In this document: in pieces, positions 33,802-47,353 of the stretch
Layout: each line of letters opens with the position of its first letter
How positions within the stretch are numbered: the first letter of the stretch is position 1
Assembly (NCBI GenBank): GCA_025094145.1
Contig: JALLLS010000028.1
Coordinates: forward strand, 345,763 to 409,762
Direction: 5' to 3'
DNA: 64,000 nt
From: Spinellus fusiger
Lineage: Eukaryota > Mucoromycota > Mucoromycetes > Mucorales > Phycomycetaceae
Program-made: the position numbers and the translations under genes
The notes under the pieces: generated by a model
What the model was told of the DNA's origin: nothing
Databases searched by the model: none
Seen by the model: the letters and a program-made list of their open reading frames with translations, nothing else

Positions 33802-36800
33802 TGATATATTATTTGTATCTAGTATAGATTATTATTATTATTATTATTTAAAGAAAAAAAGACAAAAGAGAACACAGAAAGAGGAAAAGAGAAAAACGAA
33901 TGAAAAACAAGATAAAACATCTATAATTTATAGAATAGATCTGTATGTATTCATGAGGAGCAGACAAGGAAGAAGGGGTACATAATAAGATGATGTTGTC
34001 AAGGGGTATAGATTGGGAGAGAAGTAGAGAAGGAGGCTGTTGTGTTGAACTGCTTGCATGTCGGCCTTCTATTTTACTGTCCAGCCTATTAAGAAGCACT
34101 GGGACAAAGTGTGCAAACATATAAACAGCCAAGTACCTAGGTATAGAATAAAGTGTGTAATTAAATGTGCATGTAATATACTAAGCTGGAGATGTTCACC
34201 AGCACAGAAGACACTACATCTTTAATGCACAAGTCAATACTAAACTTTACTTATTTTCAAAGATCTTTATATAGTGAAAGACTGTCAATCAATACATGAG
34301 TTAAAGCACAACAACGCTACTGAGACTATGCTATGAATATATATTTAATGATATAATTAACATTATTCATAAATATTCTTAATATGAGTTTATGATCCTA
34401 TGATATGGATACATAATAAACTAAGGTCAGTATTATTACCAAGCACCTTCAATGCCCGGTGCTTCTGTATGTTTTCTAAAATGTACATCAGGGGAACATA
34501 TGTTAATGTCTATAGTTTGGAATCCAAGAAAATCTTCTTTTCTCATGTTACTCTCTCTGGATCCTGTTGTGCATAACATGTGCATGTTTACATAAGTTAC
34601 ACATTTTTTCTTTTTCTTTTTCTTTTTCTTTTTCTTTTTCTTTTTCTTTTTCTTTTTCTTTTTCTTTTTCTTTTTCTTTTTCTTTTTTTCTTTTTCTTTT
34701 TTTCTTTTTTCTTTTTCTCTTTTTTTCTCTTAATATTTATTATGAAGATAATTTATATTTGTGTATAAATGCGTGAACAATATAATGTGTGCCAAAGCGA
34801 GATATTCAATAGCTATTTTACTTTTTATAAATTTTATTAAATTCATTTTGGTTTTAAATGTTGTGGGTATTAAGCAGACAATGAAGAATAAACTGGTCAT
34901 TTTGATGAAGGCCACTATTTATCTTTTGCTGTCTTAAAACGATAGCACAAGATATTTGTGAGCACGTTAGGAATGTCCTTTTGTTTGATCATCTTTTATC
35001 ATAGCAATTAGGATTCATTTGTCAAGTGTTTATTTATTTATGTTTTTAATTGGCATATAGGGTACATATGTTTGCAGCAGACAATACACAAAATTATTCC
35101 ATTAAAACTAAAGAATCCAGTAACTCTAAGAAAAAATTGATAGTACACCTATTACTGCTAAGAAGGGCTAAGAAATGACCATAATACTTACTAAAGATAA
35201 AGTAAAAAGATAGTTTATTTTTATTTTTCTAATATAATAATAGAGTTATGGATTATTGTATAGTATTTACCAATCAATTGTCTATTTTTCCATTTAAAGC
35301 TGTATCTTTGAATTTAATATCATTATTCAATATCTAACCAAGCAACATAAAAAGTAAAAAAATATATCAGTACAGTAAAATACATATTCTAGAATTAGTG
35401 TCATAAAGGTGTAGTCATTAGTATCTATGGCCAATATGATATTATACTGTATTTCATTGTGTAGATGTTAAATAAAAAGAACATTCAGCTGTTTCATAGA
35501 TTCATGGTAATAGAATGGTGAACTTCTTTATGGATGAGTATTGTTCACTAATCATCAAATGTAACCTACAAACAGATAAACAAATAAATAAGTAGGCAGG
35601 ATTTTTATTATTAAAAAAAAGTGGACACAAACATATATAAAGCTTTATAGAATCAGAATAGTTTGCAGTAACATTAGTAAAGTAACCTTTCTCAAGGGCA
35701 TCTACTTTTTTCTCCTTTTTCTGTATAATATCCTCTGATTCTACAAATTCTATTTAACAAAGATAGATTTATGTCATTGTTAATATAAAACAGTATATTT
35801 AAATTGTATACTATCAATAGTAAATTTATGAAAAAGTAAAGTTGAATATCTGCTCAACTCTATTTATAATTAGAAATAATTGTAGTTAAAGCAGGTGTAT
35901 TTGTATAACTGCAGTAGTAGGTTACAAGTATCAGGTTTTATATTGAAATATAAAACAATAATAAGAGATGAACCTTATACTATCCCTTTCTCGATTATAT
36001 TACATTTTTAAAGAGGAAATTCAAAGGATTGGCATAAAATAACTACAGCGACTTACTGAAAGATCATATCTTCATCAAAATAGGTGTGGCAGTAGTGTGA
36101 TTATAGCATAGAATCCATTTATTTAAGAAAACACTACTAGTCTATACATATTTATATTCTAGATCTAGGCATCCAAGATATGTTGTGTGCTAAATATCTA
36201 CAAACAGTAACAGTAGCAGTAACATTAGCATTAAATATAAAAGTATATTTCAGTTATAATATCATCTCAATGATATGCATCTAATAAAACTTGATCACTG
36301 TAACAAACATATATATCTGATACTATTAGACTAGAGATAGAATTCATAATATAATTATTGTTATTATTTTATAAAAAGAACACTATATTTTCTACTTTCT
36401 GGATAATAACTAGTGGCTAGAAAAGATAATTCACATTCAAAATAGCTTGATATACTTTAGATTTCAATAGAATTATACACTGCGATCTTCAATATAAAGG
36501 AGGGTATTTTCATATCAAAATATGGGGTTCTTCATCTTCATTTTCTCTGGTACATAAACATATCTATTTAGATGTGTACTCAATTATTATTATTATTTAA
36601 AGAAAAGAAAAGAAAGAGGAAAGCTGAGCTACATGTACACTCAAATGACCTTTTGTTTGCTATAGTAAATGGTAAGTTAGTCATACTAACATTCATTTGG
36701 CTTAAGGGTCGATTGCGTTGGTTTAGAATACATTACTACTCTTTTCATTTTGAACATCATACTTCTCCTTAATTTCCTTCTCCTTTTTCATTTCCTCCTT

Positions 36801-37346
36801 AACGTGTTTAACTAATACCAGTGGCATGTTTTATCTTACTGCAAAGTAAAGCTTTTTTTTCATTAACCAAAGAATAATTTGTCATTTAGATTCAAATTGT
36901 GTTGTATTAAGCTTCTTCTGTTTTCATCATATCATATAATTAGGCCAGAATGCTTTAAAATATAACAAGGTGTATTTGAGCTAATTTCAGTTGCTAATAA
37001 GAAAACAAGCCTGTGCAGAAAGATTAAAGCATCTACTACAACATCAAGCTTATATTAAAACATTCTTTATTTTTATTACTACAGAAAGTTTTTTTTTTAT
37101 GATTATTTCTATTATTATATGTTCAACTCAACAATAATAAACTACTGAATTTTCTACTTTTCATTCAATAATAAAAACCCACATTTCTATCTGTAGATAA
37201 TGTCTATGGGCTCACCATCTCATGCAACATAAGTAATAAAGAATCTCAAATAACATCCTCTCTTAAATCCATAATGCAAGTCACAAACAAAGAGACACCT
37301 AAAGACAGCCATCCTTCTCTTTTTGTTCTATTCACCCTGCTTATTC
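33802..37346. other. AT-rich gene desert
   Basis: 3.5 kb, strongly AT-rich, with no ORF above 95 codons that looks coding. A (TTTTTC)n tract lies at about 34605-34700. No terminal repeats, tRNA-like fold or transposase motif was recognised by eye. Short non-coding genes could be missed. Confidence 0.5.
34602..34730. repeat. (TTTTTC)n polypyrimidine tract
   Basis: About 14 uninterrupted TTTTTC units followed by a degenerate tail. Strand asymmetry is complete (no purine for over 100 bases). The Leu/Phe ORFs here are the repeat translated. Confidence 0.95.
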
Positions 37347-40300
37347 ATGAGCCATAACAGCTATTCTTACGACCGTAGAAGACGCAGAGAGTATATTCCA
37401 GAAGAAGTATACGATGTAGATGGTACACTTATTCGGAATGAGGCTGCATTTCGTCCTAAACCGTGGAATCTGAAGGAAATAGTAGGTATTGGACACACTT
37501 TTCAATGCCACTCATGGAGATATAGTTGAATCACACAGACAAACTCGCAGAAGCACTGAAAAAAGCACAAACCTACCTCAAGTCTCAACATCAGTCGGCT
37601 GATGACACTACAACAGACTATCCTTGGAGTCAAGAAGTAGACGACTTGTTCTTTTCACGACGTAAATGTGGATTGGCTTCTTGGCTTGTACCTACAGGAT
37701 CACCTATTTACTATGATTTTGAAGGTAATGCAGTACTCTTCTGCTTGTTATTGATGTAGTTTATCTTAGTTTTCTTTAAACGCCTCAAGTCAAATCTTAA
37801 AGAAGAAGATACACCCAAGCAGGAAGCGCCTCGGCCTAGTAAAATGTCTTTTCTTGAGCGTGAAAGTGAGATGATACGACATGCCTTGGTGCTTTTTCAT
37901 GACTTTCGACAAAAGAAGACGAAATTATTAAAAGAGAAACTGGACAAGGTGAGTTGATTAGAATATTGGAATAATAGTGTTTGGCCTAAACAAACAAACA
38001 AACAAACAAACAAAAAGAATCGTGCTGCACTTCCGATTACACCCTATGCAAATGCCATTGTACAGACATTGAGGGAGCATCGTGTATTGTTGATTGCAGG
38101 CGACACTGGATGTGGTAAAAGTACTCAAGGTAAGGATAGATAAAAAGACAATAAGTGCAAATGTAATAAACTATTTTTATATGTATATGGTCGTGATTGT
38201 GTAATGTGTATGTGTTTTGATATATGTCTATATGTCTATATGTCTATTTATGTGTGTGTGTGTGTGTGTGTGTTCTTTATTTTTTGTGTCTATGTGTGAA
38301 TACATCTTATGGGCTACATATGTTCCGTGTTTATACACCTTTCTGTGGATGAATGATAAACTTAGTGCCTCAAATTTTACTCAAGGCTGGATTTCGTAAA
38401 ATTGCATGTACACAGCCTAGGCGTATCGCCTGTTCTTCACTTGCTAAGCGTGTGAGGTAGATTCTGCTCCCTTGTCATTGCTCTTTTTCTTATCCAAAAT
38501 CTTTGCTCTAGCTATGAAACTCTCAATGAATATGGATCAGAAATTGCGTATCAAGTACGATTTGAAGGAACAAAGACAAGTCGAACACGTGTCCTTTTTT
38601 TAACGGAGGTAGGAGACACTATGCATTCAAACAGGGTGTTTACATAGACTCAGGGACTATTGCTTCGTCAATATGCAATGGATGATACACTTTCCATGTA
38701 CGACGTAATTGTAGTAGATGAAGTTCATGAAAGACATATGATGGGTTAGTACAAATACCACCATGAAAGTTGAACAAGTAAACCAATAGAATATTATAGG
38801 TGATTTTTTACTTGCTCTATTGAAGCGACTTCTCAAGATCAGACCAGACCTCTATGTTATTTTGATGAGTGCCACTATCAATGCAGAAATGTTTGCCCAA
38901 TACTTTGATGCCCCTGCTCTTATTGTAAGTTTACAGCAGGTGCCAATGACTCATGGTTATATTTAGGTCCCTGGAAAGATGTATACAGTAAAAATACAAT
39001 ACTGGCCCCAAGGTGATGAGGATAAGAACCTTGTTAATGATGCAGCTCACAAGAAAAGGATGGAGGCAACTATCAAAGTAAGCAATCCCATACATTATAC
39101 TACACTATACTACACTATGAGTTACTAAGATTGTCCTTTATTTAAACTAGGAATCAGTGCCCAGTCGTTCAGAGCGTATAAATTCAGGTAGACCAATATA
39201 GTAGCAAGACCATTGGATGTTTATTGACCAATCTTTATTTCTTTAGCACCTTATCTAAAAGTAATGGAATACATTGATCAATCAGTTCCTGTAACAGAGC
39301 GTGGTGATCTATTGATCTTTATGTCGGGTATTAATGAGGTAATGTATTAAAGAAAATAAAGATTCTAAAACTCAATCTTAACAAGATTTCAACCCTTGGT
39401 GAAGAACTCAAAGAATATGCACAACACACAAAGTAATACTTTTAACAGAATAGAAGGATGTATCAAAGGAAATATAGGGAAAAAGAAAAAGACGTTTTTC
39501 ATGTTTTATTTTTATAACTAGAAAGTGGATCATTCTTATGCTGCACTCATCACTGTCGATTGATGACCAGGAAAAAGTATTTGATATTGCACCTCAAGGC
39601 ATTCGTAAATGTATTATAAGTTCCAACATGTAAGATATCAGTAGTATGGGCAAAATCTAATCTATGGGCAGAGCAGAGACAAGTATTACTATTGACGGTA
39701 TTCGCTTCATTGTAGACTCTGGTACTTTATAGATAGATATTGATAGATTGGCAGAAGGATTATATTGAACTCTTTATAGGAAAAGTAAAAGAACTCAGTC
39801 ACGATGCAGCCTCCAACATAAGCAAACTGTCTGAATTCTGGATTTCCAAAGCAAGTGCAACACAGCGTGCTGGCAGAGCTGGACGCACAGGGCCTGGAGA
39901 ATGCTTTCGACTCTATTCTGAAAATGAGTTTAACCACCTGAATGACTTTCCTGTGCCTGAGATTGTAAGATCCCCTTTGGAGCCCTTGCTGTTACAAATC
40001 AAAGCCATGGATCTAGGCTGTCCTCGTACTTTTGATTATGTAGAGGTAAGATGCATAGGTGTTATAATGAAATGGTTTGTTTCTTCTTCTTACTCTGGAG
40101 AGGATCTGTTATTAGAGACCCTCAGATGACACCATCAATGCCTCTATTGAATTTCTACAAAACTTGGGTGCTTTGGATGATTCTGAAAACATAATGCCCT
40201 TGGGAAAGATTCTTTCTGATTTACCTGTAGATACTATCATTGGGAAGATGTTGATTATGGCCACGGTAAACAAAACATCTTTTATTACTATTATATATAA

Positions 40301-42732
40301 AGAGTATTTCTTGGTGGTGTCTGACATGCTATATGAAAAGGTATTCAATATTGTGGATCCTATTATCACAATTGCTGCCAGTATGAGTGTACAATCTCCC
40401 TTTACCCGTCTTCCACTCAATGCTAGTTCGGATATTGTTCAGGTATTCTATCTCTCCCTATGGAATGTAAAAGGCGTGGAGACCTAATAATAGTATGGAT
40501 AGAATCGAAAATCATTTGATTCTCATCATGGAGACCCTTTTACACTCTTGAATCTATGGCAAGCATGGCTGGATTCAAAAGATCAAAAGGTAAATAAATA
40601 ACACATGGCATGAAGAATACACATTCTTATAAATATAAACAAGTCAATATCAAAAAACTGGTGTCGACGCCATGGTGTAGAGGAACAGCGTCTTTACGAG
40701 GTATATTCCTAAACTATCTAGGCTAAGATTGTTATGATGTCTTACTGTTATATTTGTTTTCCTTTAGATTGCAAAAATGAGACGCCAGTTTGAGAAAGTG
40801 TTGAACGACTTCCAGCCAGGTCTTTTAGAGACATTAAGAAACACAAAGAACGAATCCGAAGATGAGGTAAATATGGATCTATTTATTACTTTCCCTCTCT
40901 ACTATCAACTCAACTGTGTATGTTGACGTGCCTATTTAAGGATGAAGAGCACAGTCGACAAGAGAAAAGAGACTTGTTACGTAGAGAGCGGTACGGTCAG
41001 AGATCGTCCAAGAAGAGACGTGTTCTAGAGATGGACACTGATGGACAGGCATCTCCTTATAGCAAAGGTATTATTTGCTTTTCATTCAATGATCAATCTA
41101 ACATGTGTCTTTTTTTTTTCATTTTAAAAAATAATAATAATATTATTATTATTATTACTTTTAGATCAAAAGGGAGATATTCGGGATCTTGAGTTTTCTA
41201 TGACGAACAATTTGAAGAACCTGCAATACCGAGCTGCTTCTCTTTCTTCCAAAGACATTGATCTTATTAAGCTTATTTTATGTTCAGCCCTTTATCCCCA
41301 ACTCTCTATAGGCGATGAACATAATCCCTATCGAAAAAGCAATGAGCTTATATTTCATACACCGGGTAAATAAGTGTAGGGATGTCATGCCAGTCTATGA
41401 TTTACTTTATTTATTATTAGTCAAAAGTTTCCTGCTACTTCATCCCACCAGTGTATTTGCAAATCATCCAGAGCGGGTCCAGGGTGTAGGTGATAATATG
41501 CGAAAAGGTACTGTACTAGGAAGAAAGAAAGAAGATAAAAAGGATGTTTATGTTTATATTTTCTTTAGATGATATTATAATCGAGCAAGCTATGTACCAT
41601 CAATTGCTCTGTTATCTTCAGATTCTGGAGACCAACAAGCCTTATTTACTTAACATTACTCGTGTGCCAGGTAGGCTTAAGAAAGCCAATACACACATTA
41701 CTAAATGAAATTAGGCATTCATATCCTGTTGATGTCTGCAAAAACAGGTAGTCCTTTTGTTTATTGACACAATTAATCATTTATTTCTTTTTCAGTGGAT
41801 ACCAATGCAGACTGTAGTGTCATTGTCATTGACTCATTTTACAGGCTCAATTTCCGTACAGCACCAGTGGCAGAGTATGTTCTTTGTCTAACACATCAAT
41901 TGCGCACTACATGGCACACCCTTTTGAATCGTAGAATAGATCGAGGACTAGGAAAAGTAAGTCGTTATTCTCGTCTACAGGGCATCCTTATACTAATAAA
42001 CAAGACATTGCACTCTCTATAGTCAATAGAAGAGTCATCGTTGAACTTTATCATCAGTCCTTCGGTGCGTGAGGAGCTGCCCTGGGGACTACAGTTGATT
42101 CTTTCTGATCAAGACAAGAGAGAAAATCAGCATCCACAGGAAATGTGGACACCTGCTGTAGAAGAAGAGTACCAACGACAAATGAAAACATTCACAGGTC
42201 CGTCTCATTGCTATTTCTTGTTCCATATTCATAGAACTCTTTTAGATCAACTGGCTGTGTTTATGGAAACTGCCATTTCAGCAGACCTAGAAATTGCCAA
42301 AACAACCGAACTATTGAAAATGGTAAGAAGAAGAGAAGAAGAGAAGAAGAGTAGGATTTTCTTATCCAGGATAGTATACGAAATTCAAAAAACTCCCCGA
42401 GAGTGAACTGGGCCTTCCAAGGACTTGGAATCCCAAGGAGGGTAAGTGGCTCTATTCACAAGAAAAGAAAGAAAAAAGACATTGATATACTTCTCTTGTT
42501 ATTCTTTCTAGTGATTCGTACTGGTCTTCAGATAACGAACCATCTTTACTACAATACGCTATCTGTTCCATCGTGTGCATTAAGTATTCCTGATAACACA
42601 CCCCTCATAGGCATGAGGACCTACTGGCACTGTAAAGAATGCCGTAAGACTTATTCTTTTACCAAAGACGAAGTACTACACCATGCCACACACTGTCTTG
42701 TTGACTCTGCATCTGCGCCCTATGTCATATAA
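37347..42732 (+). CDS. DHX34: DHX34-type DEVH-box RNA helicase
   Basis: Homologue of DHX34, a superfamily-2 helicase that in animals acts in nonsense-mediated decay by helping UPF1 activation. More than 15 introns. Starts [20 protein letters not shown]. Motif I is [20 protein letters not shown] (split by an intron at 38127); Ia is [10 protein letters not shown] is DEVHERH, with Val as in DHX34; III is SATI (38871); V is [15 protein letters not shown] is [13 protein letters not shown] (39866). A winged-helix/ratchet region, then [44 protein letters not shown], a basic block ([22 protein letters not shown]), [34 protein letters not shown] and [16 protein letters not shown], all matching DHX34 outside the helicase core. 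It ends with a Cys2-His-Cys finger ([22 protein letters not shown]). Many gaps between exons were joined by homology only. Convergent with VMA11. Confidence 0.9.
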
Positions 42733-42883
42733 AAAGAAAAAAGAAAAAGAGATTGTTTTGTTCTGTATTCGAATCCGCCATCTTTTATGTTTTTTTTTCT
42801 TTCTTCATAAACTATGTCTTTCTTTCTTGGCCTCCTTTAAATGTGCCTTATAACATGCTATTTAGCTTGTATCCAACCATGCC

Positions 42884-43838
42884 CTATAGATTACAGACAG
42901 AATTGTCTGCCTTTGCATTCAAAATGAGAGCAACGATAAGCCCGTACAGTCCCAATACTTCAGCAAAAATCAGAATAAGCACCATGGTGACAAACACTCT
43001 GTTCTCTCTTGCATAGCCACGGACACACTATAGACACAGAAGAGACCTAGATGAGAAGTCCATCTCGGTCCATTGACTTACATAATCACCAACAATACCA
43101 ATGGCATAGCCAGCAGCCAATCCTCCCACACCCACCGAAAGACCAGCAGCCAGTGCTACAAATCCACTGTACAGGCATATAGATAGATAGATACACACAC
43201 ACATACACACAATATACACATGCAGAATTAGAGTCAATGTCTTATGCCCAGACCAACAACATACGAGAAGAGCGAATAACCAGAGGTAGGAGACACTATA
43301 CATGCATTAACAGTCTATTACGCCTACACACACTACTTTACTTTGTCCAGCCAAGAGAACAGCCACAACAAGACCATAGACAGCAATAATACCACTCATA
43401 ACAACAGGAATCAACGACTGGTGCCTTCATTAGTTCCTGTTGACTGTCAAAAGAAGGGCTCTATACCTTCATCACAAGCTCAGGTCGGAATGGACCAATA
43501 CCAGCAATGCCAACACCTGCTTTGGCAGTACCATAGGCTGCTCCAAGGGCTATTTTTTTTTCAACAGACAAACACATCTATCAACATGCCATGCACGTGC
43601 ACTCCAAGAGGCGTACTTACAGCTAAATGCCATCTACTTTCCATGTCAGTAACAGTACTTTAGAGTTCTCTCTCTCTTTTTTATCTTTCTCTTTTTTTGG
43701 GGGGAAGGGTTTTTCTCAAGACGCCTTTTGAACTCTCTAGGACTCTTTAAGGTCTGTCTATCAGTTCCTACCGAGGCAAACACACCAGCAAAACCAAAGA
43801 AGGGTGCGTAACTAGGACAATAGACGGCTGGGTCCATG
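42884..43838 (-). CDS. VMA11: V-type ATPase proteolipid subunit c'
   Basis: Proteolipid of the proton-translocating V0 ring of the vacuolar ATPase. Exons joined by hand: up to 43838-43772 ([22 protein letters not shown]), 43633-43621 (13 nt), 43549 down to about 43465, a fourth exon, 43295-43265 (31 nt), a sixth, and the last to 42884; about 162 residues. The result is [78 protein letters not shown] and [21 protein letters not shown], with the essential Glu in helix 4. The SPT.GY.LFxGF loop and [17 protein letters not shown] are characteristic of c' (Vma11) rather than c (Vma3). Both tiny exons are required to keep the family length and motifs. c' is a fungal-specific ring subunit. Confidence 0.92.
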
Positions 43839-44013
43839 AGAAATGTTAAATGATAATTAGAAAAATAAAGAATAAGAAAGAATAAGAGTATGTGTGTGAA
43901 GTGTAGTGTAGTGTAGTGTAGTGTAGTGTGGATGAAACGTTTTCGACACTGTCTGGCCCTCCTGTGGACTCCCGTGACATCAGCTATCGGGGCTTTATTT
44001 ACAACTTTCTATT

Positions 44014-45430
44014 TCATCCAAACAACTTCTTTAATCCTCGCTTCTTCTTCTTGTCTTTGTCTTCTTTCTCCACAGGACTCATGCTACTTGTGCCACTGCG
44101 TATGCTAAGATGACTAAGACTGAGGTGTGATGTGGAGGCTGTGGAGGCTGTGGAGGCTGTGGAGGACTGGGAGGTGTAAGAGGTGTGGGAAGTGGGTTGG
44201 GAGGCAGTGCTTGTGGGTGACTGCTGAGAAATAGGGTGGGGCATCTTGGGCAGCGTGTGTTCTCTTGGTCCATGAGAAGGAAGAGAGGGAGGAGGTACGT
44301 AGGAGGGAACCACACTGGGAAGCGCAGGCAGAGGATGGCGCAGTGTGCTCAGGGCAGTCACAAATGTAGACGGTTTAAGAATGTCGGTGGTGCCTATCTG
44401 ATGGATGAGCCCAGAAATTCATAGGAGACGCACTGACTACTCACCAATATAAATGTCGCGCTCATACACTTGGGCTAGTTCATATACAGAGCGTATTTCT
44501 GAATACGTCATACCTCCCAGCACAAACACAATCACCTTGGCCTTGCTTGTGCCCTAAACATAAAAGAATGACGTTGGTTGGGGTTGCCTGCACGCACACA
44601 CCCACACCCACTTTCTCTCTCTCACAAATGATCTCTTACCAATCCACTGCCCTTTTTATTCCACGTGGGCTTTGTTGTGCGTAGTGAAACACCACTGGCA
44701 GGAATAGCAGGCGACAGATTGGCCTCCTCTGCTGGCTCCATGTCAGAGGGTCTTGTATAGGCAAACCGAGACGACTCCAATGTGTTGGTCAAGTGGGCCT
44801 AGATACACCTCATTCCATCAGCCAAACCCTCTTCTTCATCATCTCCTCTTCTTTACCTCTATCACTCTCTTCACCACAGGCACATAGCGTGACAGTTCAA
44901 AGGGTGCTGCGTCTCCTCTTCTTCTGATCTTCTTCTTGACTGTCTTTTCTCCAGTGTTGCGTGCTCTTGATGTCTTGACTCCCATCAGAGACAGATTCTC
45001 AATGGCATCTCGTAGTGCTGCGGGTAGTTTGGCATGTTCAATGAGTTTACGCTTATCATCCTCAAACAGGTTGCCTTGTTTGTACAGGATATACTGCATC
45101 AAAAGACGTGCCTTGTCAAGCGAACTGTCCCCAAATGCCCATCCATGCTATCAATAACAGCCACTGCATGCATTTCTCTTCTCTCTCTCTCTCTCTTTCT
45201 TTTGTTACCTCACATGAGGATCGTCCAGCAAGGGCACCATGTCCAGTACAATGGTTTTTGGGGTTTCTCCAGTGGGGGTTTCTCCAGTGGCCATGTTCTA
45301 TAGGGTCAATAGGTGTTGGGTGTCGAGGTGTTTATTTACCTGCTCCAGGTTGCCCACAGAGTTGAGCTTCTGCCTCTCAAAAGAAGTCATACACTCTTGT
45401 GCAATAGTAAGATGGGCAGAATACTATTAT

Positions 45431-45461
<31 letters not shown>

Positions 45462-46518
45462 AAAGAGATGAGAGACGCCTCTTTTCTGTGTCTATACCTT
45501 GGCCTTCATCTCTTGGTACTTTGGGATGTTTGTAATCAGCTCCTTCATTTCCTTGAGATTCTTGGTGACATCTCTTGGAGCATCTCTTTTATGTACGTAG
45601 ATACAGCTGTGATGAGAAACAACAGACATCCCCACCCACCCACCCATTCAACCTACTCATTCTGTGCTGTAGACTTGTGTGCTTCCAAGAACTGGTTGAA
45701 ATCTTTCACCAGTGTATCTGAGCACTCTGCAATGTGGAGGTGTCGTATGGAATTGTAGACACTGTCCTCCTCATTCAGCACAACATCCTTCGTCGTCATG
45801 CTTCCATCTTCCTGGTTGAACTCGTGGGTGTACTGGATTCCTGTCTGGTTCTCGTTAGGAACCACAGGCAGCAGGTCGTTGATCATGGCTTGGTAGGTGA
45901 ATTCATGCAGCAGAGGAGCTATCAGATCCACCGACCGATCCACAATCAGAAGAGTAGCCCGGGGTTGGGAGCGATGAGGCTAGACAACCCCCTCTTTTTT
46001 GTTAGCCTTTCTTTCTTTCTCTCTTTCTTTCTCTTGTTGCTGCTGCTGCTGTTGAGGGTGGACTGCAGAGAAGCAGAAACTTACAGGAAAGTTGGGACTC
46101 AATCGACAAAAGGTGTCCATTTCTTGCTGGACAAGGGTAGCCAGCATCTGGGTGGCTTTGGGAGGAGCAATGGAGAAGTTCTCAGAGGCAGCCTGGTAGC
46201 GGATGATGGGATCTTCTCCCAGAGTAGCACACACAGACAAGAGCTGTTTTGCTGTGATGGAGAGCGTGTTTTGCTGTCCGTGGGTGCCAAACACAGAAGC
46301 AAAACTGAGGGATGGCTCTAGTCTGAACACTGAGGACTCCACCACTGCCTTTTGGTGTGAGTCATTTGATAACAACTGATGCTTTCTGTGCTTACCCATG
46401 AAATCAACGTACATCTCTTTCAAGCAGAGAATGTACTCGGAGGCACCCAGTACTTTTAGGCGCTGGTTGAGGTCAGTGAACATACGGTCGTCCAGTCCTA
46501 GTCCACACACCCACCCAG

Positions 46519-46553
<35 letters not shown>

Positions 46554-47080
46554 AAAGTCGCCCCTCCTCATGAGTCCACAGATAAATAGAATAGATAGAA
46601 TAGATAGATAGACAGATAGATAGAAAAGGAAATAGCTTACCACTAGTAAAGTGGACATGAGCAGCCTTGTAGTGGGGATGAGCATGATCTCTAAAGTCAT
46701 CCACCAGTCTAAGGATAGAATCCCGGCATGGAGTTAGAAAGTAGATGGCCTCACTGGTGGAATAGCGTGTGCGTTGCTTTTCAATGTGCTCCACAGCTGA
46801 AGAGGGTGAGTATGGAGGAAGCATTGAGCTGTTTACTTACTCATGACCTATCAGGGTTAGATGAGGTGCATAGGAGGACCTTTCTACTTACATTCATCTC
46901 TAGAATATCATCCATCTTGCATGCAGCACTCAATATTTGATAACTTTTGGCATCCACAACGACAATCTTCCACTTGCCGGGAGGTTGGATAGCTCTAATG
47001 GTGTCCAATAGACCTAACTCATCACTAGACTATTCAATAGCAGACCTACGTTTTCGCATAATATCTATGAGGGATGTCAT
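44014..47080 (-). CDS. SEC1: Sec1/Munc18 family protein, exocytic
   Basis: Binds syntaxin/SNARE complexes at the plasma membrane and is needed for vesicle fusion. The first exon is short (47080-47050, MTSLIDIMRKR), joined to LLDTIRAIQPPGKWKIVVVDAKSYQILSAACKMDDILEM, the classic SM-protein start. Later exons carry FLTPCRDSILRLVDDFRDHAHPHYKAAHVHF, LIVDRSVDLIAPLLHEFTYQAMINDLL (the most conserved SM motif) and ASEYILCLKEMYVDFMG-type linkers. The C-terminus is a Ser/Thr/Pro-rich extension that ends in a basic tail (KEDKDKKKKRGLKKLFG). About ten exons. A poly-Gln stretch near 46040 and (CA)n near 46520 are in introns. It ends 175 bp upstream of the VMA11 start on the same strand. Family is certain; Sec1 rather than Vps45/Sly1 is judged from the start and the C-terminal extension. 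Confidence 0.88.
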
Positions 47081-47353
47081 TGTTGTACAAACACAGTGGG
47101 TGTGGTAGTGGTGTTGGTGGTAGTAGTAGCAGTAGCAGTAGCAGTAGCAATAGGAAGAGGAAGAGGAAGAGGAAGAAGAGAAGAGTGGACTGTCTTTTTT
47201 TTTTTCTTCTTTCTTCTTTCTTGGCAATGTGAGCAGCAGAAGAAAAGAAACAAGGAAAAAGGCGTTCGGGGTTAGTGAAGGCGGTCGCTATTATTCTACG
47301 CAACGTGAGGGTGTCATTTATTTATAGGGTAAAAAATGACTGTGTATTTCCTT

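Noticed and set aside
34567..34776. Leu/Phe-rich ORFs
   Set aside because: They are translations of the (TTTTTC)n microsatellite.
33802..37346. AT-rich stretch considered as a centromere
   Set aside because: Only AT content supports it. Mucoralean centromeres are short and defined by kinetochore binding, which sequence alone cannot show.
42768..42785. TTCGAATCC, resembling a tRNA T-loop
   Set aside because: The flanking bases do not form a T stem, and no acceptor, D or anticodon arm is found upstream. A similar string at 32049-32060 is protease-gene coding sequence.
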